Shown here: in pieces, positions 19,599-28,331 of the stretch
How positions within the stretch are numbered: position 1 is the first letter of the stretch
How the letters are laid out: the number at the start of each line of letters is the position of its first letter
Assembly: GCA_021846965.1 (NCBI GenBank)
Contig: JAJZWA010000029.1
Location: forward strand, 1-45,074
From: Pseudomonadota bacterium
GTDB taxonomy: Bacteria > Pseudomonadota > Gammaproteobacteria > Burkholderiales > Burkholderiaceae_C
Length of the DNA: 45,074 nt
Direction of reading: 5' to 3'
Notes under the pieces: generated by a model
Databases searched by the model: none
What the model was told of the DNA's origin: nothing
The model's input: the letters and a program-made list of their open reading frames with translations, nothing else
Made by a program: the position numbers and the translations under genes

Positions 19599-20429
19599 GT
19601 GAACCGTATCTCCTTTTCGTCCGGTGCGAGCTGCTCGCGCTGGCTGCTGCGCCTGCTGCTCGCTTCCAGCGTGCTGGCCCTGGGCGCCTGCGCGTCCACG
19701 GGCGATACCGACATCACCGCGAGCTGGTCCGCGGCCAAGCTCTATCGCGAGGCCAGCGACGAAATGGCCAACGGCGCCTACGACACGGCGACCAAGTACT
19801 TCGAGAAGCTCGAATCGCGCTATCCCTATGGCGTGCTGGCGCAACAGGCGCTGATGGAAGTGGCCTACGGCTACTACAAGCAGGGCGAGCGCGCGCAGGC
19901 GGTGGCCGCCTGCGACCGCTTCCTGAAGATCTACCCCAACAATCCCTACGTCGATTACGTGCTCTACCTGAAGGGGTTGAGCAATTTCTACGCGAACCAG
20001 ACGATCTTCACGCAACTGGCCGACCAGGCTGCCTACGAGCGCGACCAGCGCGGGGCGAAGGAATCCTACGAGGCCTTCCGCGAGCTGGTCACGCGCTTCC
20101 CGGACAGCAAGTACAGCCAGGACGCGCGCGAGCGCATGCGCTACATCGTCAACTCGCTGGGCCAGTACGACGCCCACGTGGCCTTGTTCTACTTCAACCG
20201 CGGCGCCTACGTGGCCGCGGCCGACCGCGCGCAGAACACGCTGCGCGAGTACCCCGACACGCCGGCCACCCAGCTGGCCCTGGGCGTGCTGATGAACAGC
20301 TACGACCGCCTGGGTCTGACCCAGCTGCGCGACGATACCCAGCGCGTGCTGCGCCTGAACTACCCGAACAGCCCCTACCTCAGCGGGCCTCTGCCGACCA
20401 GCCATCCCTCGTGGTGGCGCCTGTGGTGA
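19599..20429 (+). CDS. bamD: Outer membrane protein assembly factor BamD
   Basis: A 276-residue lipoprotein of the beta-barrel assembly machine (BamA-E), which folds outer-membrane proteins. The signal peptide ends in a lipobox (VLALGAC, lipidated Cys about residue 30) and is followed by tetratricopeptide-like repeats: AAKLYREASDEMANGAYDTA, KLESRYPYGVLAQQALMEVA, FLKIYPNNPYVDYVLYLKG. The length is typical. The start is GTG at 19599 (MNRISFSS), since it gives a complete lipoprotein signal; no clear Shine-Dalgarno sequence precedes it. Converges on the DinG-type helicase with 19 bp between stops. Confidence 0.95.
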   Translation: MNRISFSSGASCSRWLLRLLLASSVLALGACASTGDTDITASWSAAKLYREASDEMANGAYDTATKYFEKLESRYPYGVLAQQALMEVAYGYYKQGERAQAVAACDRFLKIYPNNPYVDYVLYLKGLSNFYANQTIFTQLADQAAYERDQRGAKESYEAFRELVTRFPDSKYSQDARERMRYIVNSLGQYDAHVALFYFNRGAYVAAADRAQNTLREYPDTPATQLALGVLMNSYDRLGLTQLRDDTQRVLRLNYPNSPYLSGPLPTSHPSWWRLW

Positions 20430-20448
20430 GGCAGGCACCGGGGAGCCT

Positions 20449-22596
20449 CTAGTCCGGCATCGAGTCCGGCAGCGGGTGCGGCAGCGGGTCCGTCAGCGGG
20501 TTCGCCCGCGCGCGCAGGAACTCCTCGGCCTGCTCCACGGTCTCGACGCGGCGGAACGGGGGCAGCGATCCCAGCAGCCGGCGGCCCCAGCCGGTGGCGC
20601 CCAGGCGCTGGTCGCAGATCGCCAGCACGCCCCAGTCCTCCTCGCCGCGCACCAGGCGCCCGGCGCCCTGCTGCAAGGCCAGCGCGGCCTGCGGCAGCGA
20701 GTAATCCATGAATCCGCTGCGTCCGGCCGCTTCCAGTCGCGCCAGGCGGGCCGCGACCAGAGGATCGTCGGGCGGAGCGAAGGGCAGCTTGTCGATCACC
20801 ACCAGCGTGAGCTGCTCGCCGGGGAAATCCACCCCCTCCCAGAAGCTGTGGCTGCCCACCAGCACCGCGCGCGCATCGGCGGCGAAGCGCTGCAGCAGCA
20901 CGGCCTTGGGTTCGCTGCCCTGCTCCAGCACCGTACGCCCGGGCGGCAACAGCTCGCGCAGCCGCGCGGCGATGCGTCCCATGGCCCGCAGGGTCGTGGT
21001 GAGCACGAAGCTGCCCCCGGGATTGGCGCCGACCAGGCGCGCCGCGAGTTCGGCGACCCGCGTCGAATGCTCCGGATCCGCCGGCCGGAAGCCCCGCCCG
21101 GGCACGAGCATCCGGGTCTGCGCCGCATAGTCGAAGGGGCTGGGCACACGCAGCTCCTGCAGGCGCGGAGCCTGGCCTTCCTCCGCGGGCTGCAGGGCCA
21201 CGCTGCTGTCGCCAAGACCGAGGCGGGCGCGGGCGTAGCGAAAGCTGCCGTCGAGGGTGAGCGTGGCCGACGCCAGCACCCAGGCCTGCGCACGCTCGGC
21301 CAGCAGGGCCGAGAAGGCGGGGCCGATGCCCAGCGGGGTCGCCAACAGCCGCAGGTGGTGGCTGCCCACGTCCAGCCATCGCACGCTGTCGGCGGCGCCC
21401 TGGACCGCCGACTCGCCACCCGGCGCGTCCATGTCGACGCCCTGCACGGCGTCGTGCGGACCCAGCTGCCAGGTGGCCAGCAGGCGTTGCTGCTCGCGGC
21501 AGCGTTCGGCCAGGCGAGTGAATTCAGGCGCGGCTTCCTCCACATGCAGCAGCGCGCCGAGCAGGGCGTCGAGTTGCTCGCGCCAGCCGCGCAGCGCCTC
21601 GGCCCAGCCTGGCAGGGCCTGCGCCTGGGCCCAGTCCAGGCGCGCCGAACCGGCACGAAGCGGCGGCAGACACAGCCGCACATCGCGCGCTGCCTTGGTC
21701 AGGCCCGCCGCCAGCATCGGCCAGTCGGCCAGGCCCCGGGCATGCTGCAGCCCGCAGGCCTGGGCATCGCGCGCGAGTTCCTGCGCCTGCGCGGTGCCCA
21801 CCGCGCTGCCCAGGAACTGCGCGCCGATGTCGGCGAGCTGATGGGCCTCGTCCAGCACCACCGTGGTCGCCGCGGGCAGCAGCTCGGCCACGCCGTCGCC
21901 GCGCAGCGCCAGATCGGCGAAAAACAGGTGGTGGTTGACCACGACGACGTCGGAGGCCAGGGCCTCGCGGCGCGCCTTCATCACGAAACAGGCACGAAAA
22001 TCGGGACATTCCGAGCCCAGACAGTTGTCGCGCGTGGACGTGACCAGCGGCAGCACGGCGGAGTTCTCGTCCAGGCCCGCCAGGCCCGACAGATCGCCGT
22101 CGGGCGAGGCGGCGGCGAAGCGCGCCACCTGCCGCAACTCCTGCACCGCGCGCCGGCTGTCCAGCAGGCCGTCCTGTTGCGCGCGCTTGAGCCGGTAGTG
22201 GCACACGTAGTTGGCCCGCCCCTTCAGCACGGTGCTGCGCACCTGCAGGCCCAGGGCCTGGCAGGCCAGCGGCAGGTCCTTGCGGTACAGCTGATCCTGC
22301 AGCGCGCGGGTTGCGGTGGAAACGATCACCCGCTCGCCGTGGAGCAGCGCGGGCACGAGGTAGGCCAGGGTCTTGCCGGTGCCGGTGCCCGCCTCGGCGA
22401 GCAGGATGCCGCGCCGCTCGATGGCCTGGCGCACGGCGTCGGCCAGTGCCCGCTGCCCGGGACGCGCACGCCACCCTGGCAGCGCGCCGGCGAGCAGGCC
22501 TTGCGTGCCCCACAAGGGGTCGTCCTGCGCGTGGGCAGCTGCGGCCGCCTCGTCGGCGTGCCTACAATGCCCCTCATCATGCTCGGGTCGGTTCAA
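20449..22596 (-). CDS. ATP-dependent DNA helicase, DinG/YoaA family (iron-sulfur XPD-like)
   Basis: About 715 residues of a superfamily 2 XPD-like helicase. Motifs visible are Walker A AEAGTGTGKTLAYLVP, the DEAH box in VVLDEAHQLADIG, the iron-sulfur cluster cysteines (YVCHYRL, then CLGSECPDFRACF), and C-terminal helicase motifs (SFWEGVDFPGEQL and GAGRLVRGEEDWGVLAICDQR). Such enzymes unwind 5'-3' and resolve R-loops or damaged forks. The start is uncertain because no ATG or GTG occurs in the right place; TTG at 22596 (L-NRPEHDEG) or a TTG 27 codons later are the options. The last codons (PHPLPDSMPD) come from short GC repeats. Faces the PP2C gene across a 147-bp gap. Confidence 0.9.
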   Translation of the reverse strand: MNRPEHDEGHCRHADEAAAAAHAQDDPLWGTQGLLAGALPGWRARPGQRALADAVRQAIERRGILLAEAGTGTGKTLAYLVPALLHGERVIVSTATRALQDQLYRKDLPLACQALGLQVRSTVLKGRANYVCHYRLKRAQQDGLLDSRRAVQELRQVARFAAASPDGDLSGLAGLDENSAVLPLVTSTRDNCLGSECPDFRACFVMKARREALASDVVVVNHHLFFADLALRGDGVAELLPAATTVVLDEAHQLADIGAQFLGSAVGTAQAQELARDAQACGLQHARGLADWPMLAAGLTKAARDVRLCLPPLRAGSARLDWAQAQALPGWAEALRGWREQLDALLGALLHVEEAAPEFTRLAERCREQQRLLATWQLGPHDAVQGVDMDAPGGESAVQGAADSVRWLDVGSHHLRLLATPLGIGPAFSALLAERAQAWVLASATLTLDGSFRYARARLGLGDSSVALQPAEEGQAPRLQELRVPSPFDYAAQTRMLVPGRGFRPADPEHSTRVAELAARLVGANPGGSFVLTTTLRAMGRIAARLRELLPPGRTVLEQGSEPKAVLLQRFAADARAVLVGSHSFWEGVDFPGEQLTLVVIDKLPFAPPDDPLVAARLARLEAAGRSGFMDYSLPQAALALQQGAGRLVRGEEDWGVLAICDQRLGATGWGRRLLGSLPPFRRVETVEQAEEFLRARANPLTDPLPHPLPDSMPD

Positions 22597-22743
22597 ACGG
22601 GCGGGTGCGGCTCGCGGGCCGGGCTCGGGAGGCTTCCCGACGGTCGCCGCGCGTCGCGGGATGCAACGATGGCCGGGAGCCTGTGTGGGAATGGGAGTCG
22701 ACGAAGTGCGTGGCGGACATTGTAGGGATCGACGGCCCGCCCC

Positions 22744-23592
22744 ATGAAAGCCGCGCGCACCCGCCTGCAATTGCAGGCCTCGATCGGGACCCACCGGGGA
22801 GACCGCGAATACCAGCAGGATCGCGTGGAAGTGCTGGCGCATCCCCGGCTGCGCGGCGCGCTGCTGGCGGTGGTCGCCGACGGCATGGGCGGGCGCAGCG
22901 GCGGCCGCCTGGCCGCCGACCAGGTGATGATCACCGCGACGCAGCTGTTCGAGCGCTACATCCCCGGCAGCGACGACCCGCAGGAGCTGCTGCGGACCAT
23001 CCTGCAGGAATCCCACACGATGATCCGGCTGACGGCGATTTCCGCCGAGCAGGAGCCCCACTCGACCGTGGCCTGCGTGCTGCTGCATCCGGACGGCGCC
23101 TGCTGGTGGGCGCATGTCGGCGATTCCCGCATTCATCTGTTTCGCGAGGGGCGCCTGCAACGCCGCACCCGCGACCACTCCTATGTGCAGGATCTGGTGG
23201 ACAGCGGGGAGTTGACCGAAGCCATGGCGCGCAACCACCCGATGAGCAACGTGCTCACCGCCAGCCTGGGAACCGCGGAGGCGCCTCCCCTGAGTTTCGA
23301 CGCACTGCAATTGCAGGCCGGCGACGCGCTGCTGCTGTGCACCGATGGGGTCTGGCATTACTTCGGGGACAACGAGCTGGCCTCGACGGTGGACACGCTG
23401 GAGCCGCGAGAGGCCTGCGAAACCCTGATCGGCAAGGCGCGCCTGCGCGCCGGGGGGCGTGGCGACAACCTGTCGCTGGCCGTGATCCGCCTGAGCGCCC
23501 GGGCCGTGGCCGTGCCCGCGCCGCCGCGGCCGCCGCGCATCGAATTCCCGCCGCTGGACGACGAGGCGCCGACCCGATCCGGCAAGACCTGA
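22744..23592 (+). CDS. PP2C-family serine/threonine protein phosphatase
   Basis: A 282-residue stand-alone PPM/PP2C phosphatase. Metal-binding and catalytic motifs are all present: REYQQDR (residues 21-27), VADGMGG (about 46), VGDSRIHL, LCTDGVWHYF and GDNLSLAVI. These enzymes remove phosphate from Ser/Thr residues with Mn2+ or Mg2+. The C-terminal 30 residues are a proline-rich tail with no known domain. No protein kinase, FHA protein or type VI secretion gene is in the window, so its target is unknown. It converges on the coiled-coil gene with 19 bp between stops. The ATG at 22744 starts the first conserved strand soon after. Confidence 0.93.
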   Translation: MKAARTRLQLQASIGTHRGDREYQQDRVEVLAHPRLRGALLAVVADGMGGRSGGRLAADQVMITATQLFERYIPGSDDPQELLRTILQESHTMIRLTAISAEQEPHSTVACVLLHPDGACWWAHVGDSRIHLFREGRLQRRTRDHSYVQDLVDSGELTEAMARNHPMSNVLTASLGTAEAPPLSFDALQLQAGDALLLCTDGVWHYFGDNELASTVDTLEPREACETLIGKARLRAGGRGDNLSLAVIRLSARAVAVPAPPRPPRIEFPPLDDEAPTRSGKT

Positions 23593-23611
23593 GCGGTCAG
23601 CCCGCGGCAGC

Positions 23612-24313
23612 TCAGCGCGGCAGTTGCAGCGGCCCGGAGGCCGGCGGAACCGGCAGCGGCGGCGCATGACTGTCCTGCTGGGCGCGCGCGCGCTCGCGCA
23701 ACCTCTGGTAGGCCTGCTCGCGTTGCAGGCTCTCGCGGCGCGCGGCCCGCGCCTGCGATGCGCTCTGCGGAGGCTTGCGTGGCGTCGGCGGCGCCGCGGG
23801 CGCTGGGGGGTGCGGTGCCGGACGCACCGCGCGCGAGGCAGGCTGGCTCGGCGCGCGAGCCTGTTCGCGCTGCCGGGCGGCACGCCGAGCCTGCTCCTGC
23901 GCGTGCTCGGCCAGTCGGGCGCGCACGCGTTCACGCTCCTGCTCGGCCCGCTGTTCGCGATCCAGCAGGTCCAGCTTGCGCTCGCGCTCGGCCAGCGCAC
24001 GGTCCAGGCGCCGGTGACGGGTGGCTGCCTGGTCGAGGCAGGCGAACACCTGGAAGCGCCGCATGCATCGCGCACGCTCGGCGGCGTATTCCTGCCCCAG
24101 GAGCTCGCGCTGGCGCTGCAGCCGCAGGCGTTCGACCTGGCGCGCCTGGAAGCCCGCCTGGACCTGCGAGGCCGACAAGGCGGGCTGCGCCGGAGCCGGG
24201 GCCGAACTCGGCGCCGCAAGCGGCGGAGTCGACTCGGAGGCACGCGCCGCGCCGGTCAGCAGCAACAGACACGGCAGGCAGGCGCGCGCGGCGACGCGAA
24301 CAAGGCGATTCAT
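23612..24313 (-). CDS. Uncharacterised secreted coiled-coil protein coupled to zapE
   Basis: A 233-residue protein of unknown function. Residues 1-26 (MNRLVRVAARACLPCLLLLT, cut near ARA-SE) form a signal peptide. There follows a short Pro/Ala linker, then a long charged helix (about residues 48-155) very rich in Arg, Gln and Glu that should form a coiled coil, with two cysteines (ERARCMRRFQVFACLDQ) spaced 11 residues apart in the middle, then a Pro/Ala stretch, a second Arg-rich helix and a Pro-rich C-terminus. Its ATG shares one base with the zapE stop (TGATG), so translation is coupled. I do not recognise a family beyond a general resemblance to short periplasmic coiled-coil proteins of Burkholderiales. 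Confidence 0.75.
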   Translation of the reverse strand: MNRLVRVAARACLPCLLLLTGAARASESTPPLAAPSSAPAPAQPALSASQVQAGFQARQVERLRLQRQRELLGQEYAAERARCMRRFQVFACLDQAATRHRRLDRALAERERKLDLLDREQRAEQERERVRARLAEHAQEQARRAARQREQARAPSQPASRAVRPAPHPPAPAAPPTPRKPPQSASQARAARRESLQREQAYQRLRERARAQQDSHAPPLPVPPASGPLQLPR

Positions 24314-25410
24314 CAGGTCAGTGCGGTGTTCACCTCGCGCCGCTGGCGCTCCAGGTACGCCGGAGTCTGCATCTCCAGCAGGCGCGAGACGGTACGTTCG
24401 AATTCGTAGGCCAGAGTTCCCGCAGCATACAGCGCGCCTGGCTCGACTTCGGCCGACATCACCAGCTTGACCCCCCGGTCGTACAAGACGTCCACCAGCA
24501 GGGTGAAGCGCCGCGCCGCGGTGGCCATCTCCGGTTCCATGCGCGGCACCCCGCTGAGCAGGAGGGTGTGAAAGCGAGTGCTGAGTTCCAGGTAGTCGTT
24601 CTGCGAGCGCGGGGTGTTGCACAGGGTCTGGAAATCGAACCAGGCCACTCCGCCCGAGCGGCGCAGCGCGGGCAGGCTGCGCTGCTCCACCACCAGCAAG
24701 GGGTTTTCGTCGCCGCCCTCGGCCAGGCGCTCGTAGCTGGCCCGCATGGCCGCCTCGGCCGCCTCGCCCAGAGGATGGTGGTAGACGGTCATGCCACGCA
24801 GCGCCTGCTGGCGGTAGTCGATGCCCGCGTCCACCCGCAGGATGTCCAGGTGGGCCTTCAGTCTCTCGATGGCCGGCAGGATGCGATCGCGGTGCAAGCC
24901 GTCGGGGTACAGGCCGTCCGGGTGGAAATTGCTGGTGGCCATCAGCACCACCCCGTCCTCGAACAGGCCCTGCAGCAGGCGGTCGAGGATCATCGCGTCG
25001 GTCACGTCGCTGATGTGGAACTCGTCGAAGCAGATCAGCCGAAAGCGCCGCGCGATGCGTCGGGACAATTCCTGCAGGGGATTGGCGGTACCTTGCAGCC
25101 CGGCCAGCTCTCGCTGCACCTCGCGCATGAACTCATGGAAGTGCAGCCGCGTCTTGCGCACCACCGGCACGGTGGCGTAGAAGGCGTCCATGAGAAAGCT
25201 CTTGCCGCGCCCGACACCGCCCCACAGGTACACGCCGCGCGGCAGCTCGGGGTGCACCAGCAGGCGCCGCACGGCGCTGGAGCGGCGCGACTTGTAGGCG
25301 GTCCACTCGTCGTAGGCCTGTTGCAGCCGCGCGATCGCGGCGCGCTGCGCCGCGTCGGCCACGAAGCCGCGCTCGCCCAGGTACGCCAGGGCGTGATCGG
25401 TGACGTTCAT
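24313..25410 (-). CDS. zapE: Cell division protein ZapE (AFG1-family ATPase)
   Basis: A 365-residue AFG1/ZapE ATPase, which in E. coli associates with the Z-ring and affects FtsZ bundling at constriction. Walker A is GGVGRGKS (about residues 64-71), Walker B LICFDEFHISDVTDA, and a conserved GVVLMATSNFHPDGLYPDGL segment carries sensor residues. Full length. It follows the OGDH E3 gene by 61 bp, and that gap holds a strong hairpin; lpdA-zapE adjacency downstream of sucAB is frequent in Burkholderiales. It overlaps the downstream coiled-coil gene by one base. The ATG at 25410 has no strong ribosome-binding site. Confidence 0.94.
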   Translation of the reverse strand: MNVTDHALAYLGERGFVADAAQRAAIARLQQAYDEWTAYKSRRSSAVRRLLVHPELPRGVYLWGGVGRGKSFLMDAFYATVPVVRKTRLHFHEFMREVQRELAGLQGTANPLQELSRRIARRFRLICFDEFHISDVTDAMILDRLLQGLFEDGVVLMATSNFHPDGLYPDGLHRDRILPAIERLKAHLDILRVDAGIDYRQQALRGMTVYHHPLGEAAEAAMRASYERLAEGGDENPLLVVEQRSLPALRRSGGVAWFDFQTLCNTPRSQNDYLELSTRFHTLLLSGVPRMEPEMATAARRFTLLVDVLYDRGVKLVMSAEVEPGALYAAGTLAYEFERTVSRLLEMQTPAYLERQRREVNTALT

Positions 25411-25428
25411 CGGGTCAAGGCAGGCGCC

Positions 25429-25461
25429 GGATGCCGCGCGCCGGTCCGTTGCGCGGCATCC
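25429..25461 (-). terminator. Strong hairpin between lpdA and zapE
   Basis: A perfect 11-bp stem GGATGCCGCGC (25429-25439) pairs with GCGCGGCATCC (25451-25461) around an 11-base loop. No T run follows on the minus strand, so it could be an mRNA-stability or processing element at the end of the OGDH operon rather than a classical terminator. Confidence 0.5.
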
Positions 25462-25471
25462 CTTGGCGGGC

Positions 25472-26899
25472 TCAGAAGTTCAAGGCCCGCGAATCGGTGG
25501 CCAGCGCGGCTTCCTTCATCGCCTCCGACAGCGTCGGGTGGGCGTGGCAGATGCGCGCGATGTCCTCGGCACTGGCCTTGAACTCCATGGCCACCGCGGC
25601 CTCGGCGATCAGCTCGGAGGCCATGGGACCGATCACGTGCACGCCCAGGATCTCGTCCGTGGCGGCGTCACTGAGCATTTTCACGAAGCCCGTGGTGTCG
25701 CCCAGCGCGCGCGCGCGCCCATTGGCCATGAAGGGGAAGCTGCCGGCCTTGTAGGCGCGCCCCGCCGCCTTCAGCGCCTGCTCGGTCTGGCCCACCCAGG
25801 CGATCTCCGGGCTGGTGTAGATCACCCAGGGCACGGTGTTGAAGTCCACGTGCGGCTTCTGCCCCGCCAGGCGCTCGGCCACGGCCACGCCTTCCTCCTC
25901 CGCCTTGTGCGCCAGCATCGGGCCGCGCACCACGTCGCCGATGGCCCAGATGCCGGGCACCTCGGTGCGGCAGTCGGCATCGACGACGACGAAGCCGCGC
26001 TCGTCGGTATTCACTCCCACCTTGTCGAGCTGCAGGCCCTCGGTATGGGGCAGGCGGCCGATGGACACCATCAGCGCATCCACCTCCAGCGCCTGCTCGG
26101 CGCCCTTGGCGTCCGTGTAGCGCAGCTTCACGGGGCCGCTCCTGGCGGCGGGCTTGACCTCGGCGATCTTCACGCCGAGCTGGATGTCCAGGCCCTGCCG
26201 GGTGAATTGCTTCATCGCCTCCTTGGCCACCTGGGCGTCGGCGGCGCCGAGGAAATCGGGCAAGGCCTCCAGCACCGTGACCTGGGCGCCCAGGCGACGC
26301 CACACCGAGCCCATCTCGAGCCCGATGACCCCGGCGCCGATGATGCCCATGCGCGCGGGCACCTTCTGCAGCGCCAGCGCCCCGGCGTTCGACAGCACGC
26401 GCTTCTCATCGAACTCCACGCCCGGCAGCGCCCGCGGCCGCGAGCCGGTGGCGATGATCACGTGGCGCGCGCGCAGCGTGGCCTTGTCGGCGCCCGAGAC
26501 CTCGATCTCGAAGCCGCCGTCCACCTTCGCCGCGAAGGCGGCGTGCCCATGCAGGAACCGGACCTTGTTCTTCTTGAACAGGTACAGGATGCCGTCGTTG
26601 TTCTGGCGCACCACCTGCTGCTTGCGCGCCAGCATGCGCGCCAGGTCGAGCTTGACCGAGCCCACCTCGATGCCGTGCTCGGACATGCCGTGCGCGACAT
26701 GCTCGTAGTGCTCGGAGGACTGCAGCATCGCCTTCGAAGGGATGCAGCCCACGTTGGTGCAGGTGCCGCCCGGCGCGGGGCCGCCGTCGTCGCGGCTCCA
26801 TGCGTCGATGCAGGCCACCGAAAGGCCCAGCTGGGCGGCGCGGATGGCGGCGATGTAGCCCCCGGGGCCGGCGCCGATGACGATCAGGTCGTGGTCCAT
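25472..26899 (-). CDS. lpdA: Dihydrolipoyl dehydrogenase (E3) of 2-oxoglutarate dehydrogenase
   Basis: A 475-residue flavoprotein that reoxidises dihydrolipoamide and passes electrons to NAD+. Visible: FAD-binding GAGPGGYIAAI at residue 8, the redox-active disulfide CTNVGC (about residue 50), NAD-binding GAGVIGLEMGS, GDVVRGPMLAHKAEEEG and the C-terminal His/Glu pair HAHPTLSE. It lacks a lipoyl domain, unlike the second E3 at the right edge of the window. It starts 8 bp after the sucB stop with GAGG upstream, so it is the third gene of sucA-sucB-lpdA. Confidence 0.96.
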   Translation of the reverse strand: MDHDLIVIGAGPGGYIAAIRAAQLGLSVACIDAWSRDDGGPAPGGTCTNVGCIPSKAMLQSSEHYEHVAHGMSEHGIEVGSVKLDLARMLARKQQVVRQNNDGILYLFKKNKVRFLHGHAAFAAKVDGGFEIEVSGADKATLRARHVIIATGSRPRALPGVEFDEKRVLSNAGALALQKVPARMGIIGAGVIGLEMGSVWRRLGAQVTVLEALPDFLGAADAQVAKEAMKQFTRQGLDIQLGVKIAEVKPAARSGPVKLRYTDAKGAEQALEVDALMVSIGRLPHTEGLQLDKVGVNTDERGFVVVDADCRTEVPGIWAIGDVVRGPMLAHKAEEEGVAVAERLAGQKPHVDFNTVPWVIYTSPEIAWVGQTEQALKAAGRAYKAGSFPFMANGRARALGDTTGFVKMLSDAATDEILGVHVIGPMASELIAEAAVAMEFKASAEDIARICHAHPTLSEAMKEAALATDSRALNF

Positions 26900-26907
26900 C
26901 GCGAGCC

Positions 26908-28182
26908 TCACAGGTTGAGCAGCAGGCGCGCGGGATCTTCCAGCGCCTCCTTCATGGCCACCAGGCCCAGCACCGCCTCGCGTCCGTCGATGATGCGGTG
27001 GTCGTAGCTCATGGCCAGGTAGTTGATCGGGCGGATCACGACCTGCCCGTTCTCCACCACCGGCCGGTCCTTGGTCGCGTGCACGCCCAGGATCGCCGCC
27101 TGCGGCGGGTTGATGATCGGGGTCGAGAGCATCGAGCCGAACACGCCGCCGTTGCTGATGGAGAAGGTGCCTCCGGTCAGGTCCTCGATGGCCAGCTTGC
27201 CGTCGCGGGCCTTCACGCCGAACTCGGCGATCTGGCGTTCGATGTCGGCGAAGCTGAGCTGGTCGACGTTGCGCAGGATGGGCACCACCAGGCCGCGCGG
27301 GCTGCCCACGGCGATGCCGATGTCGAAGTAGCCGTGGTAGATGATGTCGTTGCCGTCGACCGAGGCGTTGAGGATCGGGTACTTGCGCAGGGCGTGCACC
27401 GCGGCCTTGACGAAGAAGCTCATGAATCCGAGCTTGACCCCGTGTTCCTTCTCGAAGCGGTCCTTGTGCGCGTTGCGCAGGTCCATGACCGGCTTCATGT
27501 TCACCTCGTTGAAGGTGGTCAGGATCGCGTTCTCGGACTGGGATTGCACCAGGCGCTGCGCGATGCGCGCGCGCAGGCGGCTCATGGGCACGCGCTGCTC
27601 GGGGCGCTCGTCGTAGGCCGACAGGTCCACGCGGGCCTCCACCTGCGGCAGGGCCTGCGGAGTGTTGAACGGCGTGCCGGCCGCGGCGGCGGCCGCAGCG
27701 GGCGCCGCGGCCTTCGCCGCGGCAGCGCCCAGCGCGTCGCCCTTGGTCACGCGTCCGCCGCGCCCGCTGCCCGCCACCGAGCCGGGATCGATGCCCTGCT
27801 CGCCGAGGATCTTCGCGGCCGCGGGCATCGCCACGCCCGAGGCAGCGGCAGGCGCCGCCACCGGCGCGCTCGCGGCGGGCGCGGCCGGCGCGGCCGCAGC
27901 CGCGGCGGCGGGGGCCGCCGCAACGGCTGCGCCGGGCTTCGCCGCGGTGTCGATGCTGGCGATCACCTCGTCGGCGACCACGGTGGCGCCATCGCCCTTG
28001 ACGATGCCGGCCAGCACGCCGGCGGCCGGGGCGGGAACTTCGAGCACGACCTTGTCGGTCTCGATCTCGATCAGGATCTCGTCCTGCGCCACGGCGTCGC
28101 CGGGCTTTTTCTTCCACTGCAGCAGGGTGGCTTCGGCCACGGATTCGGAAAGCTGGGGAACCTTGACATCAATCTGTGCCAT
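26908..28182 (-). CDS. sucB: Dihydrolipoyllysine-residue succinyltransferase (E2 of OGDH)
   Basis: A 424-residue E2 core. Residues 1-77 are one lipoyl domain with the modified lysine in [10 protein letters not shown] (Lys44). An Ala-rich flexible linker follows, then the E1/E3-binding domain ([20 protein letters not shown]), a second Ala-rich linker and the catalytic domain, ending in [12 protein letters not shown] with the active-site His and Asp. It transfers the succinyl group from lipoate to CoA. The ATG at 28182 ([10 protein letters not shown]) gives the family N-terminus. It lies 149 bp after sucA; a 9-bp stem (28306-28314 with 28324-28332) sits at the sucA stop. Confidence 0.97.
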   Translation of the reverse strand: MAQIDVKVPQLSESVAEATLLQWKKKPGDAVAQDEILIEIETDKVVLEVPAPAAGVLAGIVKGDGATVVADEVIASIDTAAKPGAAVAAAPAAAAAAAPAAPAASAPVAAPAAASGVAMPAAAKILGEQGIDPGSVAGSGRGGRVTKGDALGAAAAKAAAPAAAAAAAGTPFNTPQALPQVEARVDLSAYDERPEQRVPMSRLRARIAQRLVQSQSENAILTTFNEVNMKPVMDLRNAHKDRFEKEHGVKLGFMSFFVKAAVHALRKYPILNASVDGNDIIYHGYFDIGIAVGSPRGLVVPILRNVDQLSFADIERQIAEFGVKARDGKLAIEDLTGGTFSISNGGVFGSMLSTPIINPPQAAILGVHATKDRPVVENGQVVIRPINYLAMSYDHRIIDGREAVLGLVAMKEALEDPARLLLNL

Positions 28183-28331
28183 GGTGGAGTCTCGCGATGG
28201 GTAGGTTTTGTGGGGTGTGACGAGCGGAGCGGCAGGAAGCGCGCGCCCGGGAGCTCCGAGGCGCATGCCGGGGGCCCGGAGGGCCGGTCCCGGCACGCGC
28301 GCTCAAGCCCGCGCGCGCCGCGTGCGCGGGC

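Noticed and set aside
22563..22724. TACAAT boxes on the plus strand (22563-22568) and minus strand (22719-22724) between the helicase and PP2C genes, suggesting overlapping transcripts
   Set aside because: Neither has a convincing -35 hexamer at the right distance, so I do not claim promoters.
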